This document shows, in pieces, positions 1-5,543 of a DNA stretch of 11,040 bases. The stretch spans positions 1-11,040 of the forward strand of contig CAIVKT010000552.1 in assembly GCA_903906615.1 (NCBI GenBank), in the 5' to 3' direction. Under the pieces are notes generated by a model. The model ran no database searches and was not told where the DNA came from. It was given only the letters and a program-made list of their open reading frames with translations. Made by a program: the position numbers and the translations under genes. Every line of letters starts with the position of its first letter. The stretch's first letter is position 1. The stretch comes from an uncultured Bacteroidota bacterium (GTDB lineage: Bacteria; Bacteroidota; Bacteroidia; Chitinophagales; Chitinophagaceae).

Positions 1-264
1 ACACAAAGCGGCATCACACAGATAGCGTTTCATTTTGAAAAGCCTATGGTAGTGACCAATGTTGGTGGCTTGGCAGAGGTAGTGCCTGATGGAAAGGTTG
101 GCTTTATAGCCGAGCCAAACCCCACATCAATAGCAGATGCGATCCTCAAATTCTACGAACCCAACTCGCTCCCCAACCTGCATCAAAATATCCTTCACGA
201 AAAAGCAAAATATACCTGGGATACCTTTACGGAGGTGATGATGCAGGCGGTGTTTAGTAAATAA
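1..264 (+). CDS. Glycosyltransferase group 1 (GT4-like), C-terminal fragment
   Basis: This is the 3' end of a gene whose start lies before the window; the reading frame is open from base 1 to the TAA at 262-264, giving 87 residues. The visible part looks like the C-terminal half of a GT-B fold, group-1 (GT4-like) glycosyltransferase. A stretch reading TQSGITQIAFHFEKP is followed by VVTNVGGLAEVVPDG and GFIAEP, the nucleotide-sugar-binding region where such enzymes carry a small-residue loop and a conserved acidic residue (here the Glu of GLAEVV). A final helix ends in the stop. These enzymes transfer a sugar from an activated donor to a lipid or glycan at the cytoplasmic face of the membrane; the substrate cannot be told from this fragment. 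The stop directly abuts the stop of the convergent receptor gene, leaving no room for a separate terminator. Family assignment is fairly sure; exact role is unknown. Confidence 0.8.
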   Translation, partial: TQSGITQIAFHFEKPMVVTNVGGLAEVVPDGKVGFIAEPNPTSIADAILKFYEPNSLPNLHQNILHEKAKYTWDTFTEVMMQAVFSK

Positions 265-2475
265 CTAATCGTTGTCTTTTTCTTTCTTGCTGCCAAACTT
301 CGGCGTTATCCGCAAAGAGAAATTGATCACCCGGCCCTCAACAGGCCCCCATAGCGGCTTGAATGTTGGGTCGGTTATAGGGCCGGTGTATATCTGCTCA
401 TACTTCGTTTGGCGGTAGTCAAACAGGTTTTCGCCATTGACTACCAGCGTGAAGACTTTGCCCAATTTCCTTTCTATCATCAGTGCGGTAAGATAATATG
501 CCGGGGTATTGCTATCGCCGTCCCTGTATTGTGTGCCAATGTACGACCCTTCAAGCCCCACGCGCCAGTTCTTACCAAAGGCCCTTGCGGCTGTAAAGGC
601 AAACCTGTTGCGTGGCGTTAGCGGCATGAATTGGTTTTGTGCCAGGTACTTGCGTTCGGCATCTGTATAGGTATAGCCAACATACAGCTCTATTTTTTTG
701 ATCGTCAGCTTCACATAAGTATCAAAGCCCATAGTGTTGACCACGCTGCCTGCGTTGGTAAAGAATACCTGCCCGTTGGCCAGCTGAGTGGCAATAACCG
801 GGTTATTGATCTGTGTGAAGAAGAAAGCGTGGTTCACAAACAGGTCTGCGCCATTGCCCAGGTCTTTTTTGAAGTTCCCCTCCAGGTTATACCCTGTTGA
901 CTTTTCAGCTTTGATGTTGGCAGGGAGGGGTTGTATATCCTGCGTAGGGTAGTCTATGATCTGTGGCTCCAGCGGGTTGGGCGTTTTGTAGCCCAGCCCT
1001 ACGCCTGCACGTGTAGCCCAGGTGTCATTGAACCTATGAAAGAAAGTAAGCCTTGGCAAAATAAAATCACCGTAGCTATTGGTATGGTCGCCACGTAGTC
1101 CCCCTTCCAGCGTAGTATTGGTGGTGATGTGCCACGAGTATTGCGCGAAAGCGCCTATGGTGCTGTTGGTGAAATTGCCCAGCGCCAGGCTGTCTGTACC
1201 CGGCAGCTTAGTAAAATTATCCCCGGTCACATTTACGCCCACCACCAGGCTGCTGGCCTTCTGCGGAATGAATAAAGACACCTCGCCATAGTAGTTCACT
1301 TCATTGCCCTTTATATCATCGGTATTGGTTTCTATATCCCTGTTGAAGGAGCTGGCGCTGCCCTTTACGGTCAGCTTACCCAGCTTAGGTAGTGTGCGCT
1401 CCAGTATCAGCTCACCCGTATGGCGTTGGGTGTTGTCTTTCTCATAATATTGGTGCAGGCTGTCGGCGTGGTCATTCAGCACCTGCATATCGCCGCCATA
1501 TCTTTGCTCAAAGGTACCGCTATAGCCCACTATAAGCGTGGTCTTATCATCAGGATACCAGAACAGGCGGGGATGTATGGTAAACGTACTCAGGTTAGGT
1601 ACATCGGATAGCCCATCGCCATTCACATCTACAGCATCCTGGTGCGTATAGCCCGCGAAGAAGGTATAACCGAAATGCGCATTGCGCTTAGCGAGGTAGG
1701 CATTCACATCCTGTTCTTTCAGCGTAGTGGCGTTAACGGTAAATACTGCTTCCTGTTCTTCCTTCGGTCGTTTAGAGATAAGATTGATCAGCCCTGCTAT
1801 AGCGCCTCCGCCATAAAGGGTTGATGATGATCCCTTGATGAGCTCTATCTGCCGCAGATCCAGTGGTGGTATCTGCAACACACCAAACCCGCCGGAAAAG
1901 CCTTCGTACAGCGGCATCCCATCCCGCAGTATCTGTGTGTATTGCCCGTTAAGCCCCTGTATACGCACATTCGTATTGCCCGATACCGGCGATGATTGCT
2001 GCAATTGCACACCGCTCACATCGCCCAGTATGCCCACTATATTTGCAGGCTTTATGGTGTTCTCTTCCGTCATCTCTTCCAGCCCCAGCACCTCTACTTT
2101 TGTGGGCGAGTTCTCTATGCGGTCGTTTGTTCGGGTAGATGATACCACCACAGCCTCTTCCAGCTCGCTTTCATTGGCGTTGAGTGTTACCTCATGTATT
2201 TTCCCGTTATCAGGTATTGTTATGGCCAGCGATGTAGTGTCATATCCTACGAATGTAAAGTAGAACGTATCTGCGCCTTCCGGCAGCCCGGTGATAATAA
2301 CTACGCCACTATCATTAGACGCATTGCCATGGCCGTGAGTATCTGCACCAATCACGCCCGGCATCCTCGCGCCTGTTTCTTTATCTTTTACCACGGCCTT
2401 AATGGTGTACTGCGCATAGGTAGTATGCGCAGCAAGCAGTAGCAACAAGGCTATAATGTATTTTGTTTTGTTCAT
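265..2475 (-). CDS. TonB-dependent outer-membrane receptor
   Basis: A 736-residue outer-membrane active transporter, of normal length for the family. Residues 1-22 form a signal peptide (Lys-rich start, Leu/Ala core, ending TTYAQ). Residues about 23-100 are a carboxypeptidase-regulatory-like beta-sandwich common at the front of Bacteroidota receptors. A TonB-box-like EEAVVVSS lies at 107-113. The plug spans about 118-235 (RIQGLNGQYTQILRDGMP, then IELIKGSSSTLYGGGAIAG). The rest is a 22-strand barrel. DVNGDGLSD at 281-289 resembles a calcium-binding DxNxDGxxD loop. The last strand ends RITPKF, followed by a nine-residue charged tail (GSKKEKDND), which is unusual because these proteins normally end at the aromatic residue. 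The gene follows the beta-propeller gene by 23 bases on the same strand, so they are probably one transcript. Cargo is unknown: FecA/BtuB-like plug features suggest a siderophore, metal chelate or cobalamin-sized ligand, but that is inference. Confidence 0.93.
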   Translation of the reverse strand: MNKTKYIIALLLLLAAHTTYAQYTIKAVVKDKETGARMPGVIGADTHGHGNASNDSGVVIITGLPEGADTFYFTFVGYDTTSLAITIPDNGKIHEVTLNANESELEEAVVVSSTRTNDRIENSPTKVEVLGLEEMTEENTIKPANIVGILGDVSGVQLQQSSPVSGNTNVRIQGLNGQYTQILRDGMPLYEGFSGGFGVLQIPPLDLRQIELIKGSSSTLYGGGAIAGLINLISKRPKEEQEAVFTVNATTLKEQDVNAYLAKRNAHFGYTFFAGYTHQDAVDVNGDGLSDVPNLSTFTIHPRLFWYPDDKTTLIVGYSGTFEQRYGGDMQVLNDHADSLHQYYEKDNTQRHTGELILERTLPKLGKLTVKGSASSFNRDIETNTDDIKGNEVNYYGEVSLFIPQKASSLVVGVNVTGDNFTKLPGTDSLALGNFTNSTIGAFAQYSWHITTNTTLEGGLRGDHTNSYGDFILPRLTFFHRFNDTWATRAGVGLGYKTPNPLEPQIIDYPTQDIQPLPANIKAEKSTGYNLEGNFKKDLGNGADLFVNHAFFFTQINNPVIATQLANGQVFFTNAGSVVNTMGFDTYVKLTIKKIELYVGYTYTDAERKYLAQNQFMPLTPRNRFAFTAARAFGKNWRVGLEGSYIGTQYRDGDSNTPAYYLTALMIERKLGKVFTLVVNGENLFDYRQTKYEQIYTGPITDPTFKPLWGPVEGRVINFSLRITPKFGSKKEKDND

Positions 2476-2498
2476 CAGGTACTGAATGTTCAGGATAA

Positions 2499-3515
2499 TT
2501 ATTCGCCTACCACCAGCACCTGGAAGGTGCCGGGTACTGTACCTCGCCTCTTGGGTGCTTCCTGCCCTACGGCTGGTGCGGGTACAAAGTCGGCTGTAGG
2601 CAGGTATACTTTATGTGTCTTTTCATCAACTGCGATGGTGCGCGCGCCCTTCTTTGTAGGTACCGGCTTCATCACTTCGTACTTGTTAGCCGATACTTCT
2701 TTGATCATGCTCAGTGTTCCTTCGCCATTAGAACTGAATATAAGCTTCTTTCCCGCATCAAACGCTACACCATCGCAGCCCTCGCCTATGGGCAATTCTT
2801 TTACTACTTTGCCATTCTCGGCATTCATTACTATCAGCAGTTTGTTATCGCAGCCCGCAAACAGCCTTTTAGTAGCCACATCTATAGCCAGGCCCGATGG
2901 CGATTTACCCGCGCCTATCTTCCAGGAATGTTCTACTACGTATGTGGTAGAGTTCACTACTTGTATCTCATTCTTGTCTTCTATATTGATGTATATATGG
3001 CCCGCATCTGCAACGGCAGTTTCCGGTTTGCCATCCAGCTCTATGGTCTTTACAATGTTATTATTGGCCGGGTCTATCACACTCAGGCTTTTATCATGCC
3101 CGTTGCACACCCATACCTTCTTCGAGTATTGGTCATACATTATAGCATCCGGGTTTTCGCCTACATTCACCTGGCCTTCTACCGCGTTGATGTTCATCTC
3201 AAAGATGGTGACCGTATTTAGTTTGCCATTGCTCACAAATCCTTTCAAAAATTCCGGGGCAAATGCAATGCCATGCACGCCCGTGGTATTAGGAATCACG
3301 CCCACCGAGTCGCCGGTATTTTTGTTCAGTATATTCACCTGGGTAGCGTGCGATACATAAATATTATCGGTAGTAGGGGATACAGCTATATAGTCCCACC
3401 CGCCGCTGCTGGGTATATGAAAGGTATTGAGTACATGGTATCCCTGTGCCGATGCGCTGCTGCCGGCAACCAACAGCACAGTGCCTACGGCTAATGACGT
3501 AATAAAAGTCTTCAT
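2499..3515 (-). CDS. Secreted YncE-family (YVTN-type) beta-propeller protein
   Basis: A 338-residue exported protein. The signal peptide is residues 1-24 (MKTF start, hydrophobic core, SSASAQ cleavage site). There is no lipobox Cys, so it is predicted to be soluble in the periplasm or secreted, not surface-anchored. The mature part is a chain of about 40-residue repeats of a seven-bladed propeller: DYIAVSPTTDNIYVS, HGIAFAPEFLKGFVSN, DAIMYDQYSKKVWVCN, SGLAIDVATKRLFAGC, DGVAFDAGKKLIFSSN and RTIAVDEKTHKVYLP mark successive blades. This matches YncE-like proteins of the YVTN/NHL propeller group. It is the first gene of a two-gene minus-strand unit with the TonB receptor 23 bases downstream. E. 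coli yncE is likewise a neighbour of the TonB receptor gene yncD, and Bacteroides BtuG is a propeller that hands cobalamin to a TonB receptor. These parallels suggest a ligand-capture role, but the ligand is not visible from sequence. The ATG at 3515 is chosen because it starts the signal peptide. Confidence 0.88.
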   Translation of the reverse strand: MKTFITSLAVGTVLLVAGSSASAQGYHVLNTFHIPSSGGWDYIAVSPTTDNIYVSHATQVNILNKNTGDSVGVIPNTTGVHGIAFAPEFLKGFVSNGKLNTVTIFEMNINAVEGQVNVGENPDAIMYDQYSKKVWVCNGHDKSLSVIDPANNNIVKTIELDGKPETAVADAGHIYINIEDKNEIQVVNSTTYVVEHSWKIGAGKSPSGLAIDVATKRLFAGCDNKLLIVMNAENGKVVKELPIGEGCDGVAFDAGKKLIFSSNGEGTLSMIKEVSANKYEVMKPVPTKKGARTIAVDEKTHKVYLPTADFVPAPAVGQEAPKRRGTVPGTFQVLVVGE

Positions 3516-3531
3516 GAAAATAATTGAACAA

Positions 3532-3540
3532 CAAAGGTTA
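3532..3540 (-). promoter_or_regulatory. Weak -7-like box upstream of the propeller gene
   Basis: Read on the minus strand this is TAACCTTTG, close to the Bacteroidota -7 consensus TAnnTTTG but with one extra base between TA and TTTG. It ends 16 bases before the propeller ATG. No TTG is seen at a suitable -33 distance. It is the best promoter candidate for the propeller-receptor unit, but weak. Confidence 0.25.
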
Positions 3541-3638
3541 GTAATAATTCTGTGTATGTGCGGAAGGAGGTGTGATATTTATGTTAACAATTCCTTTATA
3601 TTGCCTCTGGGCATTTAAGGCATTCTCAATGCGAGTAT

Positions 3639-4310
3639 TTAACTCAAATCAAGTTTGCTCAAAGAGTCGAGAAAAATTTTCAAACTGATATTATGGCCAT
3701 AGACCTGGTCTATTGTCTTCTTTTTGGTAAACTGGCGCGAAAATTTGTCATAAGAAGTAACCGGCTTATTATTCTTGTCAATGCCTATCCCAAACTTTTC
3801 ATTCAGCTTTGGGTTCAATTTGTGAATGCAATTGCTGGTTGAGGACTTGATCTTGTCATCATGATACAAAGGCAATAACCAGCATTCCATTTCTTCCACG
3901 CATATAGCAAAGAATAGCCTGTCTTTAAAAAGCCCGTATTTCTCCTTATGGGCTGATGCAAACAGGGTATCAAATTTTCCAATGACTTTAGAGATCAATT
4001 CTTCCGGCGTAACACTATCACCATCTTCCTTTCGCCTGCTCACATCATAATGTTTCTCTTCACAGCAATCAGTGTCTATTTGTATAATGAGGTAGTCATT
4101 TTGTTCCAATGCTTCAACCAAATAATCGGATTGGCAATACTCAAAAACATTGAGCCAGCCGCCATGTTTTCTTTTGTCAGTAGCATCGTGCAGGGGTTGC
4201 AGGAATTGAATTCTTGTTGACAGGTCGCCATCATTAAAATATCCCACAAGGATGTTTTCAATAATGATCTGGTCGCTGGGCCCTTCAGAGATGATACCAA
4301 TTCTTTTCAT
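3639..4310 (-). CDS. TOPRIM-like protein paired with AAA ATPase (candidate nuclease/effector)
   Basis: A 223-residue soluble protein with no signal peptide or membrane segment. Its layout resembles a TOPRIM domain, the metal-dependent fold of OLD nucleases and topoisomerases. An N-terminal strand-turn IGIISEGPSDQ places a conserved Glu at residue 9. A hydrophobic strand then runs into a DxD pair (IIQIDTD, Asp79 and Asp81). A third strand, FFAICVEEMECWLLP, has acidic residues 139, 140 and 142. The reading is by eye and the fold is inferred. The start codon directly follows the stop of the upstream ATPase gene (4311) with no base between, a strong sign of translational coupling and a two-component complex. 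ATPase plus TOPRIM partners occur in defence systems such as PARIS (AriA/AriB) and, fused, in OLD/Gabija GajA. I do not claim this is one of those; it may be a distinct family. The gene is A+T richer than the genes on either side of the pair. Confidence 0.8.
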   Translation of the reverse strand: MKRIGIISEGPSDQIIIENILVGYFNDGDLSTRIQFLQPLHDATDKRKHGGWLNVFEYCQSDYLVEALEQNDYLIIQIDTDCCEEKHYDVSRRKEDGDSVTPEELISKVIGKFDTLFASAHKEKYGLFKDRLFFAICVEEMECWLLPLYHDDKIKSSTSNCIHKLNPKLNEKFGIGIDKNNKPVTSYDKFSRQFTKKKTIDQVYGHNISLKIFLDSLSKLDLS

Positions 4311-5438
4311 CTAAAAGTTTTTTGGTATGCCCCCTATATAACCCCTCAAAAACTGTTCTGATAATTTTAGCGACTGCTCGCCTTCAATCGGCTGCTTCTT
4401 CTCTATTCTCGTTACACGCGTATAGCCTGTTTTGTTTCTGGATACCGCGAACAATCTTTGCTCATCATCATTCAGGTTGATGCCATCCAGTATAGATGGG
4501 TTGTGCGTAGTGATCAGTACCTGCTTATTATGCTTCTTCGCAAGCACAGCAAGTATTTCAATAAGCTTAGTACAGAGCTTAGGGTTAAGCGCTGTATCTA
4601 TATTGTCAATGGCAAAGAACGAAGGCGTATAATCGCTCACAAAAAGTGTAATGTAAAAAAGAAGCAGGAAAAATCCTTCGTTAGCATTCTTGATGTCAAA
4701 GCCACCAATACCTTCTTCAAGATATTTATCACTCAGCTTAAACTCTGCTCCGGCAAGGTCATCATCGCTAATTGCAATATCCGAGAACCAGTCAATCAAG
4801 TGAAGATGCTCAATGATTTCTTTGTATTCTTCTGGCTTTTCTTTTTTTATTACTTTGATCAGTTTTAATAAGCCTTCGCCTTTCGTCCCTAAAGGTTGAA
4901 TATATGGGGTGTCAATATTATAATTTCTTAGGAAAGAATTTTCGGGTGCAAAAAGAATGTAATTATTAAAATCAATACCTCTTGTTATGTTTGCGATAGA
5001 TCTATATAGTTCCATCTTAGAATCTTTTATGCCACCAAAGACATTTTCTGTATCATATTTCAGAAAAGCCATTTCATAAAAGGCGGTGACAATATTATGC
5101 TCATTATTTATTAAGCAAATAATTTCCCAGTTAGAGTAAGGACTATTAGAATTTTTTAAAACGATCTCAATTTTATTTTCCTCATTATCAAAAAAGAGGA
5201 CTTTTATATTTTCATCACTCTTGCTGTTATCAAAGCCGCTTCTAAAATATTTTGGTTCCGTAACCCTTACTCCTTTTAATGATAGCTGGCCATTATCGGC
5301 AGACGACGCAAATGCTATAGCTTCCAATAAATTACTCTTCCCACACCCATTCTCACCAATAAACACATTAAACCGCCCTATCTCAAAACTGAGCTTGTCA
5401 ATAGACTTATAATTCTCTATCTCTATCTTCTTTATCAT
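4311..5438 (-). CDS. AAA ATPase, SMC/OLD-like (AAA_15/AAA_21 type)
   Basis: A 375-residue ATPase of the ABC/SMC-like group. The N-terminus MIKKIEIENYKSIDKLSFEI and the Walker A GENGCGKS (residues 28-35) are typical of OLD/RecF-like proteins. There is no long coiled coil; the middle (about 60-245) is a family-specific insert. A degenerate signature region NANEGFF lies near 251-257, Walker B is FFAIDNIDTALNP (274-286) and the H-loop is TTHNPSILD (His312). In Walker B the usual catalytic Glu after the Asp is Asn279 (IDN instead of IDE), which may slow hydrolysis or be the norm in this subfamily. It is the first gene of a tight two-gene unit whose second product is TOPRIM-like, so it probably senses or remodels DNA or RNA and controls that partner. 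A -7 box lies 29 bases upstream. Hand counts at 5101-5220 give 29 G+C in 120 bases, far below flanking genes, suggesting horizontal acquisition. Confidence 0.88.
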   Translation of the reverse strand: MIKKIEIENYKSIDKLSFEIGRFNVFIGENGCGKSNLLEAIAFASSADNGQLSLKGVRVTEPKYFRSGFDNSKSDENIKVLFFDNEENKIEIVLKNSNSPYSNWEIICLINNEHNIVTAFYEMAFLKYDTENVFGGIKDSKMELYRSIANITRGIDFNNYILFAPENSFLRNYNIDTPYIQPLGTKGEGLLKLIKVIKKEKPEEYKEIIEHLHLIDWFSDIAISDDDLAGAEFKLSDKYLEEGIGGFDIKNANEGFFLLLFYITLFVSDYTPSFFAIDNIDTALNPKLCTKLIEILAVLAKKHNKQVLITTHNPSILDGINLNDDEQRLFAVSRNKTGYTRVTRIEKKQPIEGEQSLKLSEQFLRGYIGGIPKNF

Positions 5439-5467
5439 TAAAGCCTGTTTTATACGGATGTGCTATA

Positions 5468-5475
5468 CAAAGCTA
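5468..5475 (-). promoter_or_regulatory. -7 promoter box for the ATPase-TOPRIM pair
   Basis: On the minus strand this reads TAGCTTTG, a perfect match to the Bacteroidota TAnnTTTG consensus. It ends 29 bases before the ATPase ATG, giving a leader of roughly 25 nt. No TTG is found 17-21 bases upstream (the nearest is about 28 bases away), so the -33 element is missing or poor. It implies the pair is transcribed independently of recJ. Confidence 0.4.
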
Positions 5476-5510
5476 TATAATTTTAGAAACTTCCACTAAT
5501 AGCCAATAAT

Positions 5511-5540
5511 AAGAGGAAGCCCCGGAGCAAAGTCCCTCTT
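5511..5540 (-). terminator. Possible hairpin after recJ
   Basis: A perfect 6-base inverted repeat (AAGAGG at 5511-5516, CCTCTT at 5535-5540) flanks an 18-base loop containing a G+C-rich core. It lies directly after the recJ stop and before the ATPase promoter. On the minus strand the stem is followed by ATTATT rather than a clean U tract, so it is only a weak terminator candidate. A second, overlapping CCCTC/GAGGG pairing runs into the recJ end. Confidence 0.3.
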
Positions 5541-5543
5541 TTC

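Noticed and set aside
2527..3360. 277-codon open frame antisense to the propeller gene
   Set aside because: No start signal or domain is visible, and the propeller repeats on the minus strand are clear.
3620..3632. GCATT-CTC-AATGC hairpin just after the TOPRIM gene, considered as a terminator
   Set aside because: The stem is only 5 base pairs, is not G+C rich, and no U tract follows on the minus strand.
3516..5543. Mobile-element ends around the A+T-rich ATPase-TOPRIM island
   Set aside because: No direct or inverted terminal repeats, integrase, transposase or tRNA could be found by eye in the two flanking gaps.
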